From NCBI RefSeq assembly GCF_000834635.1, contig NZ_JXQV01000009.1, positions 434,001-498,000 on the forward strand: a stretch of DNA of 64,000 bases. Reading direction: 5' to 3'. The notes under the pieces were generated by a model. The model was not told the DNA's origin. It searched no databases and was given only the letters and a program-made list of their open reading frames with translations. Shown here one piece after another: positions 42,278 through 50,547 of this stretch. Positions within the stretch are counted from its first letter, which is position 1, and every line of letters begins with the position of its first letter. This DNA comes from Agrobacterium tumefaciens. Lineage in GTDB: Bacteria > Pseudomonadota > Alphaproteobacteria > Rhizobiales > Rhizobiaceae. The position numbers were made by a program, and so were the translations under genes.

Positions 42278-42583
42278 TTATTCGTGGGGCTTGTTTTGCT
42301 CGAATGCGACTTTCTGGGCATCGCTGGCGTCGCCCTGATGTAGCTTTTTCCAGTCATCATAGGGCATGCCGTAAACCATCTCGCGTGCCGTATCCTTGCT
42401 GATCTCGTGGCCTGCATCGCGGGCTGCATCCGCATACCAGTTGGACAGACAGTTGCGGCAAAAGCCGGCAAGGTTCATCAGATCGATATTCTGCACATCG
42501 TTGCGTTCGCGCAGGTGGTTGAGCAGCCTGCGGAATGCTGCCGCCTCAAGCTCTGTCTTCTGACGCTCGTCAAGTTCGGTCAT
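42278..42583 (-). CDS. DUF1244 family protein
   Basis: 101 residues. The conserved core HLRERNDVQNIDLMNLAGFC, RNCLSNWYADAARDAG and AREMVYGMPYDDWKKLHQ is the DUF1244 signature, including the paired cysteines FCRNC. The role of the family is unknown. GGAGAGCAGC precedes the ATG. The gene is 12 bases after the N-formylglutamate amidohydrolase gene, so they form one unit. Confidence 0.88.
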   Translation of the reverse strand: MTELDERQKTELEAAAFRRLLNHLRERNDVQNIDLMNLAGFCRNCLSNWYADAARDAGHEISKDTAREMVYGMPYDDWKKLHQGDASDAQKVAFEQNKPHE

Positions 42584-42595
42584 GCTGCTCTCCGC

Positions 42596-43384
42596 TCAAT
42601 AGGGCCCTGTCCGCGATGCGAACTGCTTGTAGTCATGGAGGGTGGGATCAGCATTCATTGCGGCAAAAATGGGAGCAAGGCGCGCAGCCCAGGCCTCAAT
42701 CCCCGCCTCATCGCCAATCAAATCCTGCCGCACTTCCAGAAGTGCATGGGCCAGACCCTTGACCATGCAATGGCGATACATGGTGTCACCCTTGAGCGCG
42801 CCGTCATAGGGCTCATTGTCTCCCACAAGAATGTCGCCTGCCACCCGTAGATGGGCCAGCAAAGGCTCAACAGCGCGGTGGTCTGTGTCCCAGAGCACGG
42901 CGGCATGCCATGGGCGCGCCACATGTTTCCAGAACGGCGTGTAGGAGTGGAGCGAAAACACCAGCGGCGCCTTGCGGCTCGCCTCTGCTGTTCTGCACAG
43001 CACGTCATCCACCGCTTTATGATACGGCCTATGAAAGACATCGAGCCGCAGATCCCACTCTTGCTTCGTGATCGGATGATTGCCGGGAATGATCGCGCCA
43101 TCGGAAATCTTCATGATCAGCGTCGGATCGTCTTCACCGCGATTGGGATCGATCAACAGGCGGGAAAATCGGCTCATGACGGCCGGAACACCCAACCGCG
43201 CAGCAAGCTTTCGGGTCAGGCCTTCAATGCCGATATCAAACGCGATGTGGCGCTGAAAAGCCTGTGGCGGCAGGCCGAGATCGCCATAAGCAGGTGGCAG
43301 AAGGTTGGTGGCGTGATCGGCAAGGAGGACCATGCCTTTGTCATAATCGCCTTTTATGATTTCGTATGGCTGGAAGTCTGGCAT
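42596..43384 (-). CDS. N-formylglutamate amidohydrolase family protein
   Basis: Predicted 262 residues. VLLADHATNLLPPAYGDLGL, FDIGIEGLTRKLAARLG, SRLLIDPNRGEDDPTLIM (metal-binding D/N/R block) and FSLHSYTPFWK mark the FGase family. The enzyme releases formate and glutamate from N-formylglutamate (histidine/aromatic breakdown) or acts on similar N-formyl compounds. ATG 43384 (MPDFQPYEI) is the family start; the frame runs 54 codons further up without resemblance. Confidence 0.85.
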   Translation of the reverse strand: MPDFQPYEIIKGDYDKGMVLLADHATNLLPPAYGDLGLPPQAFQRHIAFDIGIEGLTRKLAARLGVPAVMSRFSRLLIDPNRGEDDPTLIMKISDGAIIPGNHPITKQEWDLRLDVFHRPYHKAVDDVLCRTAEASRKAPLVFSLHSYTPFWKHVARPWHAAVLWDTDHRAVEPLLAHLRVAGDILVGDNEPYDGALKGDTMYRHCMVKGLAHALLEVRQDLIGDEAGIEAWAARLAPIFAAMNADPTLHDYKQFASRTGPY

Positions 43385-43578
43385 CTCTAGATTTCTGGCG
43401 ATGATAAGGGAGAGACGCTTGATGCCACGGCTCAGCGCCACGCGCAAGTTGAGACCGCCTCGGGACCACCCCGACTGCCGCCAGATACAGCCCATATCGA
43501 TACAATCGATTGAACTTGCGTTGACTTTCTTGGGCGTCCGCGCCAAGAAGTGTTCTCATTTATAACCATGGAATCCCG

Positions 43579-44061
43579 ATGGAAGCCGTGACACAGACAT
43601 TCTCCGCTAAGCTCCAAAAACACCAGCGCGCGATCCGCCTGTTGTGCACCGCAGCCCTCTTCACCACACCGCTTCTTCTTGCAGAGCCGGCACTGGCGGA
43701 TTTCCGTGTCTGCAACAGCACGCAGAACCTCGTGGGCGTGGCCATAGGCTACCGCGCGCAGGAAGGCTGGATCAGCGAAGGCTGGTGGCAGGTTCCCGCA
43801 TCCACATGCGCCACCCTCATCGAGGGTGAGCTGCAATCGCGCTATTATTACCTCTACGCCGAAGATGCTGCCCGTGGCGGCAGATGGACGGGCGACGTCA
43901 ACATGTGCGTCGCGGAAAACGAGTTCAAGATCACAGGCGTGGATGATTGCTATGCCCGTAGTTTCCAGAGAATGGGTTTCAAGGAATACGATACGGGCCG
44001 ACAGGGAAGCTGGATGGTCCAGCTTTCAGACACGCCAGGTACACAGGAAAGTCAGAACTGA
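43579..44061 (+). CDS. Exported DUF1036 protein
   Basis: 160 residues with signal peptide (IRLLCTAALFTTPLLLAEPA, cut after ALA). The mature protein starts DFRVCNSTQNLVGVAIGYRA and has GWWQVPASTCATLIEGEL and YYYLYAEDA, the DUF1036 pattern, with several conserved cysteines. Function unknown. Its TGA shares one base with the ATG of pyk, so the two are translationally coupled. Confidence 0.88.
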   Translation: MEAVTQTFSAKLQKHQRAIRLLCTAALFTTPLLLAEPALADFRVCNSTQNLVGVAIGYRAQEGWISEGWWQVPASTCATLIEGELQSRYYYLYAEDAARGGRWTGDVNMCVAENEFKITGVDDCYARSFQRMGFKEYDTGRQGSWMVQLSDTPGTQESQN

Positions 44062-45500
44062 TGAAGCGCAATCGCAAAGTCAAAATCCTTGCAACTCTCG
44101 GCCCTGCATCCTCCGATGAAGCGATGATCGAGAAGCTCCACCTGGCCGGCGCTGATCTTTTCCGCATCAACATGAGCCATGCCAGCCATGATGTAATGCG
44201 CACGCTCATCCAGCGCATCCGCTCGGTCGAAAGCCGCGTTGGCCGCCCCATCGGCATTCTGGCCGATCTTCAGGGCCCCAAACTGCGCGTCGGAAAATTT
44301 GCCGACACCAAGGTCGATCTCGTTGCCGGTCAGAGCTTCACGCTCGACAACAATGAAGCCCCTGGCGACCAGAACCGCGTTTTCCTGCCTCACCCTGAAA
44401 TTCTCGAAGCCGTGAAGCCGGGCGACCGCCTGCTGATCGACGATGGCAAGCTGCACCTGCGCGCTGAAAAATGCGATGGCAAGAGCATTGTCACCACTGT
44501 CGTTTCCGGCACCAAAATCTCCGACCGCAAGGGCATCAGCCTGCCGGACACCCTGCTCGGCGTCGGCGTTCTCACAGACAAGGACCGCGTCGATCTGGAT
44601 GCCGTTCTGGCAACCAACGACGTTGATTGGGTTGCGCTCTCTTTCGTGCAGCGCCCGGAAGATCTGGTCGAAGTGCGCAAGATTGCCGGCAACCGCGTTG
44701 GCCTGATGTCCAAGATCGAAAAGCCGCAGGCCGTCGAGCGCATCGAGGAAATCATTGAACTGTCCGACGCGCTGATGGTTGCCCGTGGTGACCTTGGCGT
44801 GGAAATGCCGCTCGAAGCAGTTCCAGGCATCCAGAAGCAGCTGACCCGCGCCTGCCGCAAGGCTGGAAAGCCCGTTGTCGTTGCAACCCAGATGCTGGAA
44901 TCGATGATTTCAGCCGCCGTTCCAACACGCGCCGAAGTATCCGACGTGGCAACGGCTGTGTTTGAAGGTGCAGACGCGATCATGCTGTCGGCCGAATCGG
45001 CTTCCGGCGATTATCCGGTCGAGGCTGTTTCCACCATGGCATCCATTGCCAGCACCGTGGAGCAGGACCCTTACTACTCCAACATCATCTACGCGCAGCG
45101 CCCGCAGCCGGAAGCAACCGGTGCCGACGCAATTTCGCTCGCAGCTCGTCAAATTGCCGAAACACTTGGCCTTACCGCAATCGTGACCTACACATCATCA
45201 GGCACTACAGGTCTGCGTGCGGCGCGTGAGCGTCCACAGGTTCCGATCATCGCCCTGTCGCCGATCGTTCAGACCGCGCGCCGCCTCTCCGTCGTCTGGG
45301 GCCTGCACTGCGTTGTCACCGGCGATGCCAGCGACCAGGATGACATGGTCAACCGCGCCTGCCGTATCGTTGTCGACGAAGGCTTCGGCCAGCCCGGCAA
45401 CCGCATCATCATCTCGGCTGGCGTTCCCTTGGGCACACCGGGTGCGACGAACATGGTCCGCATCGCCTATATCGGCTCTGACGGCCAGAGCGGCGTCTGA
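44061..45500 (+). CDS. pyk: Pyruvate kinase
   Basis: Predicted 479 residues, full length. It makes pyruvate and ATP from phosphoenolpyruvate. KRNRKVKILATLGPASSDEA, FRINMSHASHD, LMSKIEKPQAVERIEEII (catalytic Lys and metal Glu), LMVARGDLGVEMPLEAVPGI and VVATQMLESMI are diagnostic. The C-terminal effector domain is present (about 350-479). It overlaps the DUF1036 gene by one base and is followed by a strong terminator. Confidence 0.97.
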   Translation: MKRNRKVKILATLGPASSDEAMIEKLHLAGADLFRINMSHASHDVMRTLIQRIRSVESRVGRPIGILADLQGPKLRVGKFADTKVDLVAGQSFTLDNNEAPGDQNRVFLPHPEILEAVKPGDRLLIDDGKLHLRAEKCDGKSIVTTVVSGTKISDRKGISLPDTLLGVGVLTDKDRVDLDAVLATNDVDWVALSFVQRPEDLVEVRKIAGNRVGLMSKIEKPQAVERIEEIIELSDALMVARGDLGVEMPLEAVPGIQKQLTRACRKAGKPVVVATQMLESMISAAVPTRAEVSDVATAVFEGADAIMLSAESASGDYPVEAVSTMASIASTVEQDPYYSNIIYAQRPQPEATGADAISLAARQIAETLGLTAIVTYTSSGTTGLRAARERPQVPIIALSPIVQTARRLSVVWGLHCVVTGDASDQDDMVNRACRIVVDEGFGQPGNRIIISAGVPLGTPGATNMVRIAYIGSDGQSGV

Positions 45501-45523
45501 GCCATCTCACAATCAATTGCATT

Positions 45524-45553
45524 AAAAAAGGCGCCTCTCGGGGCGCCTTTTTT
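45524..45553 (+). terminator. Intrinsic terminator of pyk
   Basis: AAAAAAGGCGCC, six-base loop, GGCGCCTTTTTT. Confidence 0.9.
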
Positions 45554-45644
45554 GTTCGTGTCTTTTGTTTTGAGAAATCTGCGCTGGGAGACAACTGATC
45601 TGACCACGTCCGCCAGAACTGCCCCAAGCGCAGACCCTTGCCGA

Positions 45645-47852
45645 TCAAACGTCCTGATAGGCCGCGATAACAACGGCGACCTGCGCCTCAGTCAGAGCCT
45701 GCATCTGGCGCGTGGTGAACGCGGCGATGTTTGCATCCGAAAGGCCAGCCAATGCTGCCGTTGACAGCGCCTGGATCGTTGTGTGTTTGATTGCGGCTAT
45801 CTCAGCTGTCGTAAAGGAATTGAGCTCTGCCGAGTCCAGTGTTGCTAGCTGGCTCGTGCCCAGTGACGCGATCTGCGCCACGGTCAGCGCCTGAACATTG
45901 GCTGTGCTGAGCGCTGCGAACTGCTGGGACGTGAGCGCGCCCAACTGCCTGGTGGCCATCACACTCACCTTATCGCTGGTGAGGCCGGCGATCATATCGG
46001 TCGACAGGCTGGCAATCTGCTTGGTCCCAATCGCCGCAAATTGTTGCGGAGACAGAGCGGCGAACTGAGTAGAGGTCAGGGCTTTCACCTGGTCTGACGA
46101 GAGAGCAGCGATCTGCGCCGTCGTCAGGGCAGCGACGAGGTTCGTCGTCAGACCCGCAAGTGTCGTCGTCGAAAAGCCGGAAATCGCATCTTTCTTGAAA
46201 GCTGTAATTTCATCTGCCGTGAAGGCGTTCAATTCCGCTGCAGACAGCGTGGCTGTCTGTTTGCCGCTCAATCCTGCCACCTGAACTTTGGTCAGGCCTT
46301 CAATATTGGCGCTGGTGAGCGCTTCGAACTGAGTCGAGGAAAGTGCCTTCAGCTGCTGGACGGTAAAGGCTGCCAGCTCCGCTGCATCAAGATTGGAAAT
46401 GGCTTGCGTCGAAAGACCAGCAATCTGGTTGGCTCTCATCGCCGCAAACTGGCTGGGCAATAGAGCCTCCAGCTGATCTGTGCTGAGAGCTTCCATTTGC
46501 GTCGACGTCAGCGAGGCGATCTGAGTGGACGTCAGGGCGGATATCTTGTCCGATGAAAGGCTGGCGATTGCCGATGTCGTCAAACCCGACATGGCCGCCC
46601 TCTTGAACGATGCTATCTCTGCGGCCGTGAAGGTGCTCAGTTCATCAGAGGTCAGCGTGGAAGCCTGTTGCGCGGTCAATCCCACGACTTGCGCGGTCGT
46701 GAGACCTGCTAGAGCGGAAGATGTCAAGGCACCGAACTGCGCGGTCGTCAGCGCAGCAATCTGCCTCGTTTTCATGGCTTCAAGCTTGGAAGAGTCAAGG
46801 CTTGCAATGACGTCAGAGGACAGTCCGGCAATCTGCTTTTGCGTCAGGGCGGAAAACTGCAGCGGGCTGAGCGCCGCAAACTGCGCCGAGCTCAGCGCAT
46901 TCACCTGCTCAGAGGAAAACGCGGCGATTTGCCCCGCTGTCAAAGCTGACAAACTGTTTGTGGTCAGACCTGCTATTGCAGACGTTGCCAACCCGACCAG
47001 GGAGGTTTTCCTCAAGGCCGCAATTTCTGGCGCACTAAATGAATTCAGCTCGCCAGCCGTCAGCGTTGCAAGCTGCTGCGATTTAAGCCCGGCAACCTGC
47101 AAGGTCGACAAAGCCTCGAGGCTGGAGGTGGTCAGCGCCTCAAACTGGTCCGACGTCAACCCGCCAACCTGCCGCGTGGTCATCGCCTCAATGTGCGCAG
47201 GGGTAAGTGCTGCGATCACCGAGGTTGAAAATGCAGCAATCTGCCTGGACGTGAGGGCTCCAAACTGTGTGCCCGAAAACGACAGGATCTGGTTTGTCGT
47301 CAAGCCCGCAATCTGATCCGTCTTGAAAGCCGAGATTTGCGACGGCGTGAACGCAGCGATCTTGTCGGTTGTCAAACCTGCAATCGTCGCCACCGGAATG
47401 CCTGCAATCGACCCTTTGTTGATCGCGGCAATTTCTTCACCAGTAAAGCTGTTGAGCTCGCTGGCTGACAGCGTTGCAGTCTGCTGATTGGTGAGCGCGG
47501 AAATCTGCCTGACGCCCAGCGCCTCGATCGCTGCGGAGGAAAATGCTTCTACCTGGGTTGCATAAAGCGACTTGACCTGCGTCGCGCTCATTCCAGAGAC
47601 CTGCGTCGGACCGACAGCTGCCAATTGCTCAAGCGTCAGTCCTCTGACGGATGCCGGAGCAAGGGCACTGACCATTCTCGTGGTCAGCGACGAAACGACA
47701 CCTGTGCTCAACACACCGACCTGCGTCGATGTCAGGGCCCTTAGCTGCGCCGCACTGAGCTCGTCGAGGTCAGACGTCGTCAAGGCGGCAACAGTTGCCG
47801 TCGGAAGCTGGGCAATCTGCCGGGGAGGAAGGGAGGTGATTTCAGAAGCCAT
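45645..47852 (-). CDS. Giant octapeptide-repeat protein (91 octads)
   Basis: 735 residues consisting of MASE, 91 consecutive eight-residue units without a single insertion or deletion, and QDV. The consensus is (I/V/L/F)-A-(A/G)-(L/F)-(T/S)-(T/S/P)-x-Q, e.g. IAALTTAQ. The units form a higher-order repeat of 17 octads (136 residues); the pair xATLxxxE-LNxF recurs at octads 16, 33, 50, 67 and 84. There is no Cys or Trp, no evident signal peptide or membrane segment, and no good Shine-Dalgarno before the ATG. Function is unknown; a solenoid, possibly a surface or adhesion protein, is inference. Confidence 0.8.
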   Translation of the reverse strand: MASEITSLPPRQIAQLPTATVAALTTSDLDELSAAQLRALTSTQVGVLSTGVVSSLTTRMVSALAPASVRGLTLEQLAAVGPTQVSGMSATQVKSLYATQVEAFSSAAIEALGVRQISALTNQQTATLSASELNSFTGEEIAAINKGSIAGIPVATIAGLTTDKIAAFTPSQISAFKTDQIAGLTTNQILSFSGTQFGALTSRQIAAFSTSVIAALTPAHIEAMTTRQVGGLTSDQFEALTTSSLEALSTLQVAGLKSQQLATLTAGELNSFSAPEIAALRKTSLVGLATSAIAGLTTNSLSALTAGQIAAFSSEQVNALSSAQFAALSPLQFSALTQKQIAGLSSDVIASLDSSKLEAMKTRQIAALTTAQFGALTSSALAGLTTAQVVGLTAQQASTLTSDELSTFTAAEIASFKRAAMSGLTTSAIASLSSDKISALTSTQIASLTSTQMEALSTDQLEALLPSQFAAMRANQIAGLSTQAISNLDAAELAAFTVQQLKALSSTQFEALTSANIEGLTKVQVAGLSGKQTATLSAAELNAFTADEITAFKKDAISGFSTTTLAGLTTNLVAALTTAQIAALSSDQVKALTSTQFAALSPQQFAAIGTKQIASLSTDMIAGLTSDKVSVMATRQLGALTSQQFAALSTANVQALTVAQIASLGTSQLATLDSAELNSFTTAEIAAIKHTTIQALSTAALAGLSDANIAAFTTRQMQALTEAQVAVVIAAYQDV
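45657..47840 (-). repeat. 408-bp coding super-repeat, 5.35 copies
   Basis: Units on the minus strand: 47840-47433, 47432-47025, 47024-46617, 46616-46209, 46208-45801 and a partial 45800-45657. Each encodes 17 octapeptides. Copies have diverged at the DNA level but keep frame and length exactly. Confidence 0.8.
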
Positions 47853-48364
47853 AAGCGCGCAACACCATCAATTACTGATCAAGCCAAAGTATTACGCAGC
47901 GTATCTTGTCCCAAGCTCGAGAAACGGCGGTGGCCGTAACCCAACAATAAACCTGTCATGACGAGAATTGATGAGAGCCAGAATAGCAAACACCAAGCAT
48001 ATGCAGCGTAAAACAACGAATTTTAAGAAACATGGCTTGCTAGAGCCGACGCGCTGGGTTGCTTCATGCAGCAAGCAATCCCGTGGATTGCTGCCTTTGC
48101 GTCAAAATACAATATTGCATTGATAAGGCGTGAGTATTCACATGCAACAATCATACTACATTCTCATGTAGCCGGTAAATACGAAGATAGCAGCCTAGAT
48201 ATTACACGTCAAGATCGCCTTCATTGATCACTCAACCAAGCGATGAGGGCATTTCGGCCGCAAGCCAGCTGGATGCTCCTGGTGTTTGAACAGCATAAAT
48301 CCTCGAAGACGCGCAATCCCTCACCCGCCCGTTTAACCCGGAAAATACCCGGCCCAAAACGCAT
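47853..48364. other. AT-rich gap upstream of the octad gene
   Basis: No ORF with support was found; a 60-codon minus frame at 47892-48074 lacks a Shine-Dalgarno and resemblance. The region is clearly AT-richer than its surroundings and presumably holds the promoter of the octad gene. Confidence 0.5.
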
Positions 48365-48390
48365 AAAGCGGCACTTTGGGGTGCCGCTTT
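48365..48390 (-). terminator. Hairpin terminator of the YcbK-like gene
   Basis: AAAGCGGCAC-TTTGGG-GTGCCGCTTT, ten perfect pairs, about 45 bases past the YcbK-like stop; on the minus strand ATGCGTTTTGGG follows. Confidence 0.7.
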
Positions 48391-48435
48391 ATCCAAATTC
48401 TCCAGAAAGCTGCCGCCATATTGTGGCGGCATCCG

Positions 48436-50289
48436 TCATGGCATTTTTACGGGTGTGCTAAACCGGCTCGAGTCGATGGCCTTGGCGCCGGGGCGGAAGC
48501 TTGCCGTGGCGGCGGATGCCGACATATCGTGGCTCAACATGCGGTTATTGACTACGCGCGGCGCTTTCACCGCACGGCCGGACACACCCTTATCCTGGCT
48601 CAAGGCCCAGTCGGAGATTGCTTCCTGCGTCAAGCGACCACCGCTGACCATGGCTTTCTGAGAAACCACGGCATCCTGCTTGCTGGGGCGCGAGCCCTTG
48701 GTTGGCAGGCCAGCTGTCAGGCCGCTATTCTTCGCCTGTGGCTTGACATCAAACGCATCGCCGTAGCTCGCATCGTCACGCGGTGCTGATGCAGGCGTGG
48801 CTCTGGCTGTTTCCACGGGCTTTGCAGCAGGCTGCGTGGCGGCACTGCGTGTCAGCGATGCCGGGAACTGTGCAGCCGATGGCATGGCAGTTGCTGTCAT
48901 GGAGGAGCGCGCATCCTGTCCGCTCTGTTCCAGCGCCGCAACAACCACAGGCGAAAGGCTCGCCTGCTCCTGCTCGGCATCATCTTCCTGGCCATCGACG
49001 TTGGAATTGGCGTTGGCAAGCAGTGCTTCGGCAACGGCTGGACGGTTGGCAGGAACGGGAACATGGGCAGCCAAGGCATCGCCCGGCATATCTTCAGAAC
49101 CCAGAGAGGCCATTACGATAGGACCGTCAGCGTCACCCTTCAAGCGGCGCGGACCAAGCAGTGTCGGCACGGGAATGGAATATTGTGCCAGATCGGCGAA
49201 CTGCTGCTCGGCAGGAGCGGCCGTCGGCGTTGGCATGGTTGCAGCCTGAAGAGCATCCTGCGCGGCGTTACGCGTTGGCGAATAGAGCGCGGTCGCTAGA
49301 CCGGTCTGTCCATCCTGATTGCGGAATGCAGGCCTAGCCGTTGGCAAAGGCGCGTCGGAAATGGCAGGAGCCGGCTGCGCGGAGGCAACGGCAACGGCAG
49401 CAGGCGCTTCTTCCGTCTCTTCAGCCACAGGTGCCGCGGCAGGCGCCGAAGGACGCGATGGGGCGGCTTCCGGCGTTGCAATGCCTTCGGCATCTTCGTC
49501 CTCATCGCCACCGCCAAACAAGGCCGCGAGAAGAGTTTTACGCTTGCCACCCGATGGCGCAGAAGCAGGACCTTCGCCAGCGGTGCTGGCAACCTGAATG
49601 GAGGACGAGCTGACACGCTTTCTGTAATCGCTCATCGCCTGCTCATAGCCAGGCAAAGGCTTGCCATCAGCTGGCAGGTGAATGGTGTTGCCCTTGGGGA
49701 AAATGCGCACGAGTTCCTGGCGGCTCATGCGTGGCCAAGCACGCACATTGCCGACATCAAGATGCACGAAAGGGGAACCGGAGGTTGGATAGAAGCCAAC
49801 GCCGCCAATCTGCATCTGCATGGCGATTTCACGCAGGCGGGCGAGCTTTACGCCGGGAATGTAGAAATCCATGGCCTTGCCGAGCGTGTGCTGGCTGCTT
49901 TTAGCAACACCCTTGGTGCGCGACCGCAACATGCCGTTGGTTTCAGGCGAGCGGAAGGCAGAAACGACGTTGATATAATCACTGCCACCGGAGCGGCGAT
50001 AGACTTCCCACACCAGATCGAACAGGCGCGGGTCCATCTTGGTTGGCTGGTTGCGGCGCCAGTCACGCAGGAAACGGTTCAGCTCCTGCAGACCCTTCTG
50101 GTCGTACTTGCCGTTGCGCTTGAAGGTAATGACGGCTTTTTCTTTGGTGTGGATATAATAAAGCTTGAGGCTGCGGGTTTCAGCAGCCGCTTCTGTGGCC
50201 GAAATCCCGACAAAGGGAACAGCTGCCATCATCAGACACGCGCAAGTCACAACGCGTGCCGATAGCTTCTTGCATGTATCTTTAATCAC
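48436..50289 (-). CDS. YcbK/DUF882 family exported protein with long low-complexity tail
   Basis: Predicted 617 residues. Signal peptide VVTCACLMMAAVPFVGISAT. The DUF882/M15-like peptidase fold (about 45-225) has VVSAFRSPETNGML, SSQHTLGKAMDFYIPGV (H..G.A.D) and FVHLDVGNVRAWPRM (H.D), the metal ligands of LAS peptidases. The remaining 390 residues are Ala/Pro/Ser/Glu-rich, probably disordered. Starts considered are GTG 50289 (MIKDTCKK, AAGG upstream) and TTG 50340 (GGGG upstream); the former gives a normal signal peptide. Likely trims cell-wall peptides. Confidence 0.8.
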   Translation of the reverse strand: MIKDTCKKLSARVVTCACLMMAAVPFVGISATEAAAETRSLKLYYIHTKEKAVITFKRNGKYDQKGLQELNRFLRDWRRNQPTKMDPRLFDLVWEVYRRSGGSDYINVVSAFRSPETNGMLRSRTKGVAKSSQHTLGKAMDFYIPGVKLARLREIAMQMQIGGVGFYPTSGSPFVHLDVGNVRAWPRMSRQELVRIFPKGNTIHLPADGKPLPGYEQAMSDYRKRVSSSSIQVASTAGEGPASAPSGGKRKTLLAALFGGGDEDEDAEGIATPEAAPSRPSAPAAAPVAEETEEAPAAVAVASAQPAPAISDAPLPTARPAFRNQDGQTGLATALYSPTRNAAQDALQAATMPTPTAAPAEQQFADLAQYSIPVPTLLGPRRLKGDADGPIVMASLGSEDMPGDALAAHVPVPANRPAVAEALLANANSNVDGQEDDAEQEQASLSPVVVAALEQSGQDARSSMTATAMPSAAQFPASLTRSAATQPAAKPVETARATPASAPRDDASYGDAFDVKPQAKNSGLTAGLPTKGSRPSKQDAVVSQKAMVSGGRLTQEAISDWALSQDKGVSGRAVKAPRVVNNRMLSHDMSASAATASFRPGAKAIDSSRFSTPVKMP

Positions 50290-50547
50290 GCTGCGCGCCT
50301 TCTTGCCCGAGAGCGCGAATTTCCGATGCAGATAAAGCAATTTGATCCCCGCCTGGCAGACAATTCGTCACATTGCCCCACATGAACCTCAATTACGGTC
50401 ACACGATGGCAATTTTGCCACACATGAACACTCATCCTCTATATAGTGAATGGAATACTAACAAGAGGTTTATAGACCGTAAGTGAATATCCTTGCCCAG
50501 GAGTTAACAAATATCGGTTTTGCTAATTTAAGAACCCGCTTGATGCA

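Noticed and set aside
45645-47852. Regular 24-bp periodicity read as a CRISPR-like or VNTR array
   Set aside because: The periodicity is in the amino acids; the DNA units differ from each other, there are no identical repeats with unique spacers, and one frame stays open throughout.
47892-48074. 60-codon minus frame upstream of the octad gene
   Set aside because: No Shine-Dalgarno and no resemblance; lies in AT-rich DNA where such frames arise by chance.
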